A stretch of 14,975 nt of DNA from an uncultured Eubacterium sp. (lineage in GTDB: Bacteria; Bacillota_A; Clostridia; Lachnospirales; Lachnospiraceae). The stretch lies in the NCBI GenBank assembly GCA_948759685.1, contig CAQBGY010000056.1, forward strand, positions 1 through 14,975, given 5' to 3'. Position 1 is the stretch's first letter. Every line of letters begins with the position of its first letter. The notes beneath the pieces are model-generated. The model was given only the letters and a program-made list of their open reading frames with translations. It was not told the DNA's origin and made no database searches. The position numbers and the translations under genes are program-made. This document shows, in pieces, positions 6,181 to 14,939 of the stretch.

Positions 6181-7509
6181 TTATTGTCTTGACACGAGCA
6201 ATAGCTCATAGTCCGCCTTCAAAGTCGCTTTGGCAGTTCTGAATTTTGTGGAAAGATATTGCGACGCACCCTGTATCACTCCTTTGCCTAAGTCCGCAGC
6301 GAACTGCGCACCGGCATTGGTGGAAATATTAATGCTGCTTCCCATTGTCGAACCCATGTTAGCCGCCATTTCCTTGACAGCGGTAAGCTCTTGCGATCCC
6401 CTGACCTCAATGCCCTTCATGCCTCTCGTGTCATAAGCGTCCAGCTCCACCGGCAGGATTGTTCCTTGAAAGGCAACCGAAGAAACGGTGATCTCCATAC
6501 GCTCACCGCTGATTTTCACCGTGCCGGTCAGTATCGTGTTAGCGGGTATATACAACTCTCCGGCCTGTATTGGCTCTAACAAGCGGAGTCCCACCTCCTG
6601 ACCATCGTTGCCCGCAACCGTTACCGTCTTGTACACGCAGGCACGGATACCATTCTTCTCCGTGCGGCTTTGGACACTCCCTACCGTGTAGAACCCCATG
6701 TTTCTGGGCTTGCTGTATTGTTGGGTGAACTCTTCATCGGACAGTGGGGCAGCCAATAGGCTGACCACCTGTTCCGCTACCTGTGTAACCGGACAGACCG
6801 GAGTTTTACCCGTAGAGGAAGACACGGCGACTTGTTTGGCTTCGCCACCGCCGCCCGGCATGTACTTTGCAGCCATTTCATAGGACTTCTCCATCAGCCG
6901 AAGTTGTTCCTCGCCGTTTTCCCTCGCCTGACGCTCTTCCTCCGCCTGACGCTCCAGCTCCTGAATACGCCATTCCAGTTCCAGCGTTTTCTGATCATCT
7001 CCTTCAGGTCGTGTTTCATAAAAACTACCCAACTGCCGGTTGATGTCTTGGTAGGCATTGGCGGAGGAACGGATAGACGAACCGTCATTATTCGTGTTTT
7101 CTTCCGTAAGGAATACTCCATCCGTCATCGGCTCTTCCCGTTCCAATGACACCGCCAGATCTTGAAGCGTGTTCATTTTTTCCCTTTGCCTCTTTTCAAA
7201 GTCACTTTGTTCGTAGGCGGTCTTTTTATCCGACAACAACCCTTTGTCCTCCGGCATCGGAACGTCCACGTTAAATCCTTCCCTTAATGGCCCGTCACGG
7301 TCTGAAGGAGCGAATATCAGCCACATCGCTCCCAGAAACACGAGAAAGAACAGTGGATACACGAGCATCTTCTTCCGTCTGCGTATCTCTTCCGGAGTCA
7401 GAGGCTTGACCTCTTTTTTATCCTTTTCTGCTTTTTGCCCCTTCTCTTCCGCCTTTTCAGGCGTTGCAGCGTTCGCCGGTTGCCGATCCTGATTTTTTAG
7501 GTTCTCCAT
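6181..7509 (-). CDS. traM: Conjugative transposon protein TraM (VirB10-like)
   Basis: A 442-aa bitopic inner-membrane protein. It has a charged, Lys/Glu-rich cytoplasmic N-terminus (1-47), a single membrane segment at about 49-67, a periplasmic linker with a strongly predicted coiled coil at about 172-216 (Glu/Arg/Gln heptad-like), a glycine patch (218-222), and a C-terminal globular domain of about 200 residues resembling VirB10/TrbI. VirB10-like proteins link the inner-membrane energy complex to the outer-membrane pore. The ATG lies inside the end of traL, a 53-nt overlap in another frame. Complete and normal in length for the family. Confidence 0.92.
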   Translation of the reverse strand: MENLKNQDRQPANAATPEKAEEKGQKAEKDKKEVKPLTPEEIRRRKKMLVYPLFFLVFLGAMWLIFAPSDRDGPLREGFNVDVPMPEDKGLLSDKKTAYEQSDFEKRQREKMNTLQDLAVSLEREEPMTDGVFLTEENTNNDGSSIRSSANAYQDINRQLGSFYETRPEGDDQKTLELEWRIQELERQAEEERQARENGEEQLRLMEKSYEMAAKYMPGGGGEAKQVAVSSSTGKTPVCPVTQVAEQVVSLLAAPLSDEEFTQQYSKPRNMGFYTVGSVQSRTEKNGIRACVYKTVTVAGNDGQEVGLRLLEPIQAGELYIPANTILTGTVKISGERMEITVSSVAFQGTILPVELDAYDTRGMKGIEVRGSQELTAVKEMAANMGSTMGSSINISTNAGAQFAADLGKGVIQGASQYLSTKFRTAKATLKADYELLLVSRQ

Positions 7510-7783
7510 AATCTACCTGATTTTTAATGTTTATACTATCCTTATTTATTCCCCTGTGCAGTTCCATCTGCCTGATATGCTCTATTTGCAATTGTTCTCC
7601 CTCACGCTTGCCGATGTGGTATATTGAAGATACCGTCATGTATATCGACAAACAGCCGAAGCCGATGAGCATAACCACTACGCAGATGAGCCGTACATCG
7701 GGCGACATCCGTCCGCACAGATAGCGGAGTCCGTCGTCTATCCTGTCAGGTACGTACCTGATCCATTTCTTCAATCGGTTCAT
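7457..7783 (-). CDS. traL: Conjugative transposon protein TraL (DUF3989)
   Basis: A 108-aa protein with a basic N-terminus (RLKKWIRYVPDR), one membrane segment at about residues 31-53, and a short charged C-terminal tail, fitting the small TraL proteins of CTnDOT-type elements. The tail contains the overlap with traM: the last 53 nt of traL encode the first residues of TraM in another frame, so the two are likely coupled. It begins 15 nt after traK. Its molecular role in the mating channel is not clear; an inner-membrane accessory subunit is the natural inference. Confidence 0.85.
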   Translation of the reverse strand: MNRLKKWIRYVPDRIDDGLRYLCGRMSPDVRLICVVVMLIGFGCLSIYMTVSSIYHIGKREGEQLQIEHIRQMELHRGINKDSINIKNQVDYGEPKKSGSATGERCNA

Positions 7784-7798
7784 TCTTCGTTTTTTTAG

Positions 7799-8431
7799 TT
7801 ATCGTTCAATGGTTCTCAAATCCCTGTTCTCCAAAATATTGAACTGTTCCATCGTAAAGCCGTGCGGATTATTGTCCGACCTGACCGAGTTCAACAGCCG
7901 GCAACGGGTGACAAGGCTTCGTTCCGTGATGTTACTCGACCTGACGAGCGACTGCCGTGCGTAAGTCGTCACCACGTATGGATAATGATTGAAATCGCAC
8001 GCCACACTGTCCACCCGGATGCTTTGGTTAATATTTGCGGAAATGATCCGGTTATAATACCCCTTTTCCTCCCAGTCCTTGTAGTAGCGGAACGCACTCT
8101 CATCGCACAGGAATAACGCACGGCGGATATTCGATTCGATAGCCGCCTTGTCGGGTGACAAAGTAAAAAACAGTTCATGAAAACGCCGGATATGTTCTTT
8201 CGCCTCCACCGGCCGGTTCTGTGAAAGGTCTTGGGAAAGAGCCAATATCAGGGATTTCCCATTGTCAAGCACATAGATCTTCTCCCTTTGCCGTTCTGCA
8301 AACCGATAGGAACTCCAAAGCGCATAGCCGGTAACCAGCGCACAGAGCGAAACGAATACGATACCCATCGTACGGATTTGCCGGAAGCTCGTTTCTATAT
8401 TTTTCAAACTTTTAAATTCCATATATTCCAA
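7799..8431 (-). CDS. traK: Conjugative transposon protein TraK (VirB8-like)
   Basis: A 210-aa bitopic inner-membrane protein: a short cytoplasmic N-terminus, a membrane segment at about 22-41, then a soluble periplasmic domain of about 165 residues, the architecture of VirB8-like assembly factors. Family members often begin at MEFKSLKNIETSF, which corresponds to the fourth codon here (ATG 8422), so the true start may be 9 nt shorter. It follows traJ by 14 nt and precedes traL by 15 nt. No truncation or frameshift is seen. Confidence 0.92.
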   Translation of the reverse strand: MEYMEFKSLKNIETSFRQIRTMGIVFVSLCALVTGYALWSSYRFAERQREKIYVLDNGKSLILALSQDLSQNRPVEAKEHIRRFHELFFTLSPDKAAIESNIRRALFLCDESAFRYYKDWEEKGYYNRIISANINQSIRVDSVACDFNHYPYVVTTYARQSLVRSSNITERSLVTRCRLLNSVRSDNNPHGFTMEQFNILENRDLRTIER

Positions 8432-8445
8432 GATTTTACTTTGAT

Positions 8446-9453
8446 TTATTTTCCTCTTAGCTTACCGGCCACATGACCGACAGAAGCACCCGTGACCGCA
8501 GCTGCCGCACGGCCACCCTTCATCGACCAAGAGTTCACCTGCTTGCCATAGTTTCCGGCTCCCGATGCCTGAATCACCCATGTCGATACAGTCGGAATAG
8601 TGAAATATCCCACAATGGCTATCAGCATGAAGATGATGTAAGCGGAATTATTTACGTCGGGTACATAAGTAGGATCACTCAGTGCGGCGATGTCCTTCTC
8701 GATCATCAATACCTGAATCCTTGCCAACACGGAACTGAACAGGTCGGATATAGGCAACCATAGATAAATGCTGACATACTGGCAAATCCATTGGATCATC
8801 GTATTATGGAAACCATCGTACACCGATATGGCGAACGACAGGGGGCCCAAAATACTCAACACAATCAGGAAGAAGGTTCTTAGCGTGTCCAGTATCAGCG
8901 ATACTGACTGGAACAGCAGTTCCAGAAAACTTCGGAAGAAATTACTCATGCTCTGTTTGGCCTGATATTTGATGCGTTCCATCGCCATGCCCGCCATTGC
9001 TTTCAAATCCGAAGGCGACCATCCCAGATCCTCGATCTGACGTTCATATTCCTCATTATCGACCAGATACGCTGTTTCCGGATTCCTTTTCATCGCCTCG
9101 TATTCCAGCTTCTGCCGCTTCTCGGAATACTCCCGTATGCTCAGCGTCTGACCTTCCATGATACCGTGACATCCGGTGACCACCGGACTCATGATCCCGT
9201 TGATAGTCCCCAAAACGAATGTAGGAAAGAACATGATGCACGCTCCCAAACAAAAAGGTCTGAAAAGCGGGTAAATGTCAATCGGCTCAGCTCTCGAAAG
9301 AGCCTGCCACACCCGTGAGGCCACATAAAACAACGCACCCAGCGCAGCCACTCCGGTTGCCACTCCCGTGATGTCCGAACAGAGTGGCATCATCTCGTCA
9401 TAAAGGTTACGCAACACTTCGTGAAGGTTGCTGAAAGTTTCCTCGCCTGCCAT
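8446..9453 (-). CDS. traJ: Conjugative transposon protein TraJ (VirB6-like)
   Basis: A 335-aa polytopic membrane protein of the CTnDOT TraJ family. Hydrophobic segments lie near residues 29-46 and 66-88, with a cluster of further segments in the second half and a glycine/alanine-rich basic C-terminus. This matches a VirB6-like inner-membrane channel component. The frame is open upstream to 9525, but those 24 extra residues overlap the traI coding end and are polar and unlike the family; ATG 9453 (MAGEETFSN), 1 nt after the traI stop, is the better start. Ends 14 nt before traK. Confidence 0.92.
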   Translation of the reverse strand: MAGEETFSNLHEVLRNLYDEMMPLCSDITGVATGVAALGALFYVASRVWQALSRAEPIDIYPLFRPFCLGACIMFFPTFVLGTINGIMSPVVTGCHGIMEGQTLSIREYSEKRQKLEYEAMKRNPETAYLVDNEEYERQIEDLGWSPSDLKAMAGMAMERIKYQAKQSMSNFFRSFLELLFQSVSLILDTLRTFFLIVLSILGPLSFAISVYDGFHNTMIQWICQYVSIYLWLPISDLFSSVLARIQVLMIEKDIAALSDPTYVPDVNNSAYIIFMLIAIVGYFTIPTVSTWVIQASGAGNYGKQVNSWSMKGGRAAAAVTGASVGHVAGKLRGK

Positions 9454-9454
9454 G

Positions 9455-10084
9455 TCACCAGTATCTTTGATTGTCCGTTCCGTACAAGTCCAGCACCCTT
9501 TGGGTATCGTTCTTCTTTTTCGCACGCAGGTAAGAGATACCGATGTTTCGGTTCGTGTAATACCTGACCAGATTACGTTGGTTCCTCACGTCACGATACA
9601 CACGGTCGATCACGTCCATACGTTCTTTATCCGTCATGGAAAGACCGGTGGCGGTCACAACGGTCTTCATCTCGTTCAGCATAGCGCTACTCTCTTCCAG
9701 CATCTTCGCATACCCGGAAGCGATTGCCGAAAGCTCGTCCGGTGTATAGTTCTCGTCCGTCAGCATTTTCTGGAAAGAGTTTACATAGATGTCCGATATT
9801 TCACCGACCAGAAGAACGGTCTGCTGTACCTTGCGGGCATCCTTCACCAGATTGTTGACCGCTTTCAAAGCGTCATAATAACGCTTTCCCTGTTCGTAGA
9901 TCTTGACAGTTTCCTGAAAATTCTTCACCATATTTTCTGCCGTCGTCGTGGTTTGCAACACGTTACGGGTTGTATTCACGATGCTTTGTGCAAGGTTCGA
10001 GGGATCGAATGTTACCCATTGTGCTTTTACCGTCATGGTCGAGCAAAGCAGCCCGACCAGACAAACAGCCATTATTCGTTTCAT
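9455..10084 (-). CDS. traI: Conjugative transposon protein TraI (DUF4141, VirB5-like)
   Basis: A 209-aa exported protein. A signal peptide (residues 1-21, ending VKA-Q) precedes a mostly helical, coiled-coil-prone mature region, the pattern of VirB5-like minor pilus or periplasmic proteins and of the DUF4141 family found next to traJ in Bacteroides elements. It is preceded by an 81-nt gap that holds a UUCG-capped hairpin, the longest gap between intact tra genes in this operon, and is separated from traJ by 1 nt. It is named after CTnDOT traI; it is not related to the F-plasmid TraI relaxase. Confidence 0.9.
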   Translation of the reverse strand: MKRIMAVCLVGLLCSTMTVKAQWVTFDPSNLAQSIVNTTRNVLQTTTTAENMVKNFQETVKIYEQGKRYYDALKAVNNLVKDARKVQQTVLLVGEISDIYVNSFQKMLTDENYTPDELSAIASGYAKMLEESSAMLNEMKTVVTATGLSMTDKERMDVIDRVYRDVRNQRNLVRYYTNRNIGISYLRAKKKNDTQRVLDLYGTDNQRYW

Positions 10085-10139
10085 GTCTTTTTAAATTTTA
10101 ATGTTAAATAAATCAGATAGTTGTTCCTGCCATTTTACA

Positions 10140-10157
10140 GGAGAACCGAAGTTCTCC
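10140..10157 (-). terminator. UUCG-capped hairpin in the tra operon gap
   Basis: On the minus strand GGAGAACTTCGGTTCTCC forms a perfect 7-bp stem with a C(UUCG)G tetraloop, an exceptionally stable RNA hairpin. It lies just after the DUF3876 gene stop and upstream of traI. There is no U-tract on the minus-strand side, so it is more likely a partial attenuator, processing site or mRNA-stabilising element than a full terminator. On the plus strand the hairpin is followed by CTTTTTCC and could stop antisense transcription. Confidence 0.5.
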
Positions 10158-10165
10158 CTTTTTCC

Positions 10166-10444
10166 TTATGAATCATCCGCACGTATATATATCCCTTCGG
10201 TAGCCAGCACCAGACGGTCTTCCTCCCGGTCATAAGCGAGCTGTACCCTTCCCAGCAGGTCTGCCCAGATGATGCCGCCACTTCGGTGGATCGTGCCGAC
10301 CACCACCGCATCAAGATGGTAGATCAGGGCAATCCTGTATGCGCCACCGTCACGGAATACTGTGACGGGCGGTGATTTGCGGTTGCTCTTCCACTCCCCA
10401 CATATCCAGTAGAGCGGAAACAAGTTTTCATATTCCATAGGCAT
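10166..10444 (-). CDS. DUF3876-type protein at the traH position
   Basis: A 92-aa protein starting MPMEYENLFPLYW; ATG 10438 two codons later is an alternative start. It overlaps the traG end by 17 nt. The frame is open much further upstream (to 10666), but that extension is an antilogous reading of traG. The sequence shows a small, probably beta-rich fold (CGEW near 11-16, then FRDGGAYRIALIYH), resembling DUF3876 proteins that sit between traG and traI in related elements. No signal peptide or membrane segment. It occupies the traH slot, but I cannot confirm homology to CTnDOT TraH, and its function is unknown. Confidence 0.75.
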   Translation of the reverse strand: MPMEYENLFPLYWICGEWKSNRKSPPVTVFRDGGAYRIALIYHLDAVVVGTIHRSGGIIWADLLGRVQLAYDREEDRLVLATEGIYIRADDS

Positions 10445-12953
10445 TAGGTATTTCAGAGCTTTGGGCTCGTTTCTTTTCCGCAAGCCTCTTGATAGCCAGC
10501 TCGATGTTGCCGTCCAACTGTTCCGCCAGTTGTTCCACTTCCACCTTCTCACTCTCTTCAGTCGTGTAGCACATATATTCCTCAAGCGATACCTCTGTGG
10601 CGTACACCGTTGACTGTACGCCTCCCAATCCGAACCATACCTCCTTGTATTTGCGTTGCGGATCATTGGACATGTTCACCGACAGGATTTGTGCCTTCTC
10701 CTTGTCCGTCAGACCGAGCAGAGACTGTATCTGCGAGAACTTGTTAAGATACTTCCTTTGGTCAAGCAAAATCTTGCAATCGCTATTGTTCACAATGGAT
10801 TCCTTCACGATAGGCGAGGAAATGATGTCATCGACTTCCTGCGTCACGACAACCGCTTCTCCATAAAATTTGCGGACAGTCTTAAATAGATAGCGGATAT
10901 AATCCGCCATTCCCTCCTTGGCGATAGCCTTCCACGCTTCCTCTATGATGATCATCTTGCGCACTCCCTTCAAACGGCGCATCTTGTTGATAAACAACTC
11001 CATGATAATGATAGTCGTCACCGGGAAAAGAATGGGGTGATCTTTGATTTGATCGATTTCGAATACGATAAACCGCTTGCCGAGCAAGTCAAGCTGCTTG
11101 TCGGAGTTAAGCAGAAAATCATATTCTCCGCCACGGTAATAAGGCTCCAATACATTCAGGAAACCCGCAAGGTCGAAATCCTTTTCCCGTACCTGCTTCT
11201 CTTCCAGAATCTTTCGGTAGTCCGTTTTTACGAACTCGTAAAAGGTGTTGAACGAGGGAATGATACTTTCATTCTCCTTGATACGCCTGATATACAGAGC
11301 CACCGCATTGGATAATGCTACTTCTTCCGAACGTGTCGCCGGTTCATTGTCCTTTTTCCAGAGTGTGAGGATCAATGTCTTGATACTCTCACGTTTCTCT
11401 ATATCGAAAACTTTATCATCCGTGAAAAAAGGATTGAACGCTATCGGGTTTTCGTCCGTATAAGTAAAGTAGATACCATCCTTGCCCCCGGTCTTTTGAT
11501 GTATCAGCGAGCAAAGCCCTTGGTAACTGTTTCCCGTGTCGATCAATACCACATGTGTGCCCTGTTCATAATATTGCCTTGCCAAATGATTCATAAAGAA
11601 TGATTTGCCGCTTCCCGAACCGCCTAATACGAATTTGTTTCGGTTGGTAGTTACGCCACGTTTCATCGGCAGGTCGGAAATGTCCACGTGCAGCGGTTTC
11701 CCGCTGATGCGGTCTGACATCTTCAGCCCGAAAGGTGAAACTGAGCTGCGGTAGTTCGTTTCTTCCACCCAGAAACAGAGAGCCTGTTCGATGAACGTGT
11801 AGAAACTCTCCTCCGCCGGAAAGTCCGCACCGTTTCCCGGCATCGCCGCCCAATACAGCGTGGCGGCGTCCACCGTGTTATGGCGTGGCTTGCATTCCAT
11901 CATGGCGATCTGGCTACCCACGTCATTGCGCATGTTCTTCACCTCCATCGGGTTATCCGTCCATGCGATAATGTTGCAGTGGGCACGTACCGAGGTAAGC
12001 CCGAACGAATGTGCGTCATTCAGGTACAGGTCAATCCACTCTTTATTAATCTGGTTGCTCCGTGAGTACTTCGAGAGCGACTGCATGTTGCGTGCGCTCT
12101 TCTCAAAACGTTGCAGGTTCTCGCCGCTGTCATCCAGAAAAACATACTGGTTGTATAGATGATTGCACGAGAGCAGCAGACCTACCGGACTGGCGAATGA
12201 CAGCTTGCAGTCGCTTTTGTCCGTTGATAATCGTTCATACCGGCAGTCTGTACCCACTTTGTTGGGTAACGCATCCAGTTCCGAGAGCGTATGCACCGAA
12301 ACGTGCTTGTCACCGACACGCAGGCCGTCATCTCCGAGTTCAATGTCTTCCAGCGTAGTGGTATCTGCCATTGATAGACAGAAATATTTCTCCACCAGTC
12401 CGGCCTTATCCTCCGTACCGGTAATCTCATCACCGCCGAGCCGTCTTAGACGCACCAGTCCCGTATCGTTTACGATCCGGGCGAATTGCCCCACCGTATC
12501 CAGAAAATGGGCGGTAGTATCTTTGTCCACCTCTTTGGGGATGATGAATCCTCTGCACAGCGAAGAGAAATTGCTCTGCATCCTCATGCGCTCTTTCGTT
12601 GTCTTGGTCAGGTACAGATAGCATTTATGGTTCAGGAAAGGTCGCTCATTGAAGTGCAGCTCGTAACTTCGGGAAAGGAAACTTAAATTCTCCTTGTCTG
12701 TCTGGCTGTGGTAATCCTCCCGGATAAACCAATCCTGCTTATGTACCACCGTATAATTGGGCAGTACCTTGATTGCCTTTGCCCATGCCGCATGGATAGC
12801 CTCATATTCTGCCGCCGTCACCGTGAAGAGTTCGGGCAATTCCACCTCAAAGACGGCGGTAATGTCCGCATCTTTGGAAATGATACAGTCCGCTTCGACA
12901 GCGAGAAGCGGAAACTTGCTTTCCAATGTGGCAGCTTTTAGTGTGTTCCGCAT
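10428..12953 (-). CDS. traG: Conjugation ATPase TraG (VirB4-like)
   Basis: An 841-aa cytoplasmic or membrane-associated ATPase that powers assembly and transport in the mating channel. The N-terminal ~430 residues form the variable VirB4-type domain. Walker A GGSGSGKS is at residues 444-451 and Walker B MIIIEE at about 667-672 (Glu671/672), followed by the downstream motif region with VTQEVDDI. The length is normal for TraG of CTnDOT-like elements. In this naming TraG is the VirB4 homologue, not the coupling protein. It overlaps traF by 16 nt and the DUF3876 gene by 17 nt, so translation is probably coupled. All key residues are present. Confidence 0.96.
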   Translation of the reverse strand: MRNTLKAATLESKFPLLAVEADCIISKDADITAVFEVELPELFTVTAAEYEAIHAAWAKAIKVLPNYTVVHKQDWFIREDYHSQTDKENLSFLSRSYELHFNERPFLNHKCYLYLTKTTKERMRMQSNFSSLCRGFIIPKEVDKDTTAHFLDTVGQFARIVNDTGLVRLRRLGGDEITGTEDKAGLVEKYFCLSMADTTTLEDIELGDDGLRVGDKHVSVHTLSELDALPNKVGTDCRYERLSTDKSDCKLSFASPVGLLLSCNHLYNQYVFLDDSGENLQRFEKSARNMQSLSKYSRSNQINKEWIDLYLNDAHSFGLTSVRAHCNIIAWTDNPMEVKNMRNDVGSQIAMMECKPRHNTVDAATLYWAAMPGNGADFPAEESFYTFIEQALCFWVEETNYRSSVSPFGLKMSDRISGKPLHVDISDLPMKRGVTTNRNKFVLGGSGSGKSFFMNHLARQYYEQGTHVVLIDTGNSYQGLCSLIHQKTGGKDGIYFTYTDENPIAFNPFFTDDKVFDIEKRESIKTLILTLWKKDNEPATRSEEVALSNAVALYIRRIKENESIIPSFNTFYEFVKTDYRKILEEKQVREKDFDLAGFLNVLEPYYRGGEYDFLLNSDKQLDLLGKRFIVFEIDQIKDHPILFPVTTIIIMELFINKMRRLKGVRKMIIIEEAWKAIAKEGMADYIRYLFKTVRKFYGEAVVVTQEVDDIISSPIVKESIVNNSDCKILLDQRKYLNKFSQIQSLLGLTDKEKAQILSVNMSNDPQRKYKEVWFGLGGVQSTVYATEVSLEEYMCYTTEESEKVEVEQLAEQLDGNIELAIKRLAEKKRAQSSEIPNAYGI

Positions 12954-13279
12954 ACATTCTTCTTTTTAATCGTGAATAACTTTCGGGGACTGATTCGGTT
13001 GATCAGGTAGCGGGGGTGCTGTTTCTTGGCCAACAGCTTCATCAGCCCATGTTCTCCGAACTTGCCGTTCAAGTAAAATGTCAGCCAGACCAATACGGAA
13101 GTGGACGTTACACCGAAAGCTATGCAGAGCCATTGACCGATTCCGGCCATATAGAGAATGACAAACAGCACGAACAGGGCCAGCAGCCCGCCGGCAAAAA
13201 TGAAAAGGTATTGCGCCTTGAGTCCCTTGAACTCCGCACTCTCGCCGATCCCCTTGTTCAGTTCATAATCCATATACAT
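12938..13279 (-). CDS. traF: Conjugative transposon protein TraF (DUF4133, VirB3-like)
   Basis: A 113-aa protein with two membrane segments at about residues 23-44 and 48-70 and a basic C-terminal tail, the VirB3-like pattern that normally precedes the VirB4-type ATPase. The start at 13279 gives MYMDYELNKG; family members usually begin MDYELNKG, so ATG 13273 may be the true start. It begins 25-31 nt after the traE stop and its end overlaps traG by 16 nt. Confidence 0.92.
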   Translation of the reverse strand: MYMDYELNKGIGESAEFKGLKAQYLFIFAGGLLALFVLFVILYMAGIGQWLCIAFGVTSTSVLVWLTFYLNGKFGEHGLMKLLAKKQHPRYLINRISPRKLFTIKKKNVCGTH

Positions 13280-13304
13280 TATTATATATAGGTGAATCTA
13301 TTCC

Positions 13305-13406
13305 TTAGAGGAAGAACGAACGCAGGATAGTGGCGGCGACAATCAAAAAGATGCACGCACCGAACCAAGAGGATGCCACCTTGCTCACATCCGGATCGCC
13401 GGAGCT
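13305..13406 (-). pseudogene. traE: 3' exon of traE (DUF4134), interrupted by a group II intron
   Basis: Thirty-three codons, beginning SSGDPDVSKVASSWFGAC and ending FFL, match the C-terminus of TraE/DUF4134 proteins, small VirB2-like (pilin-type) membrane proteins with a conserved SSGDPD segment followed by a membrane helix. The frame continues upstream to 13547, but that sequence is intron (domains V and VI), not TraE. The 5' exon is not in the window and must lie beyond 14975. A functional TraE requires removal of the intron, and of anything inserted in it, from the RNA. Directly followed by traF. Confidence 0.85.
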
Positions 13407-14939
13407 GTCGAGTAGGTCAGCCCCCTTACGGGAGCTTTCCCCTCTAAGAACCGTACGTGCGAGTTTCCCCGCATACGGCTCAAGCAACATGACCGCTACC
13501 GACTTTGTTGTCGGTGGAGCCATCTCATTTTCGACTTTCATATTCATAATCTACTTTGCATTTTACGTTTACAACTGGTATGTACAAGAGTTCTTACCTT
13601 TTGTCCGCTGACTATTTGTTCAGTGATACTCCAAGGTCTTTCTCTGTCAATACGTTCTCCACATACAGGACACACTTTATTCTGTCGTTTCCAAATGTTT
13701 ATCAGAGATTGTCTGCCTTTCAGCGTTTGCTTCATTCGGTAGGTTTCTCTCCATTCGTAGTACGACTTATCGGCTGGGTCATACGGATTGGCATAATGTC
13801 GAACCTTGACGAATTTTTCATGGTGAATGGTTGGTAGATAGGTCAGTTCGATATAATCAATCTTATCTTTCTTGCCCATATCTGCCGCAAATCTCCACGA
13901 ACGTCCGTTTAGTGTTCTGAAATACTTATCCTTTACCCATCCTTTACATTTTTGTGGATGTCTGCGTCTTGCCCATTGCCATATTTTCTTGAAGATTTCC
14001 CAATCTATTCGGTGGAATACTTTTGCAGAAGTACCGTATTTATAATAGTTGCCCCAGCCTTTTATGATTGGATTCAGCATCATAATAAGTGACTTCTGTT
14101 TTACACACTTGTTGGTTTCTATCGTCTTGCGGATTTTTTCGCAAAACCTCTTTTGCGCATCTTTGGATGGAGTTGTCAGCAGCGTATTATTGCGGAACTT
14201 TCGGATATTGAAACCGAGAAAGTCAAATCCCTCATTTATATGTGTGATTTTTGTCTTTTCTTCTGATAGTGTCAGACCTCTTTCCGCAAGGAACTTACGT
14301 ACTAATGGAAGTATAACCTGTTCTATCGTTTTCTTATCCTTTGCCGTTACAATGAAATCATCTGCATATCGTACAAGATGTATCTTAGGAACTATCTTTT
14401 TGTAGTTCACCTGATATTTCTTGACACTCTTTTCCAACATATCTTGCAGTCCGTCAAGTGCCATGTTTGCAAGAGTTGGGGATATTATGCCACCTTGTGG
14501 GGTTCCCTCTTCCGTAGGAAAGAGTTCTCCATTGAACACATATCCGCATTCGAGCCATTTGCGTAGTATCTCCTTATCCATAGGGATATTGTTGATTAAC
14601 CACGCATGACTGATATGGTCGAAGCATCCTTTGATGTCCCCCTCAAGAATCCATTCGGGAGCGACCGAACGAGAAAGAACGATATAGCATTGCTCAATGG
14701 CATCATGCGTACAGCGATGCTTGCGGAATCCGTAAGAGTGGTTGTCGCCAGTGGTTTCCGCTATCGGGTCAAGAGCCATTAAGTATAATGCCTGCATCGC
14801 ACGGTCTTTCATCGTTGGTATTCCGAGTGGGCGTAGTTTCCCGTTCTTCTTTTTGATATTCACACGTTTTAGAGGTTGTGGCTTGTAACCACGTCTTTTC
14901 AGAGTGAATATGGCTTTGGCTGGAAAATTTAAAGTCGAT
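13407..14939 (-). mobile_element. Group II intron, 3' portion, inserted in traE
   Basis: The element contains a group II reverse-transcriptase/maturase ORF, then catalytic domain V (13448-13481) and domain VI (13410-13444), and ends in ...CTCGAC directly before the traE codon AGC; the AC ending fits the AY 3' splice-site rule. It lies on the same strand as traE, as needed for splicing. The 5' domains (I-III) and the start of the ORF are missing: coding similarity stops at about 14939, where an IS-like end begins. The rest may lie beyond the IS or be lost. The base composition looks more AT-rich than the flanking tra genes, consistent with independent origin. Confidence 0.85.
13410..13481 (-). 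ncRNA. Group II intron domains V and VI
   Basis: Domain V (13448-13481, 34 nt) begins GAGCCGTA, with the AGC catalytic triad, and pairs with TACGGTTC. An upper stem TGCGGG/CTCGCA is capped by a GAAA tetraloop, and a 2-nt CG bulge lies on the 3' side: all classic features. Domain VI (13410-13444) forms GAG-GG / CC-TA-CTC with an inner AGCTCCC/GGGGGCT stem capped by GTAA. The bulged A at 13413 lies 7 nt from the 3' splice site and is the expected branch point. These parts look catalytically competent. Confidence 0.88.

Noticed and set aside
9454..9525. 24-residue longer start for TraJ
   Set aside because: It lies within the end of traI and is unlike the family start; ATG 9453 is 1 nt past the traI stop.
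9428..10111. 227-codon plus-strand ORF opposite traI
   Set aside because: Histidine/valine-rich antisense frame of a clear signal-peptide-bearing traI gene.
10445..10666. Upstream extension of the DUF3876 protein
   Set aside because: It is an out-of-frame reading of the traG C-terminal coding region.
13407..13547. 80-codon ORF joining intron sequence to the traE C-terminus
   Set aside because: The N-terminal part is translated domain V/VI RNA; only the last 33 codons are TraE.
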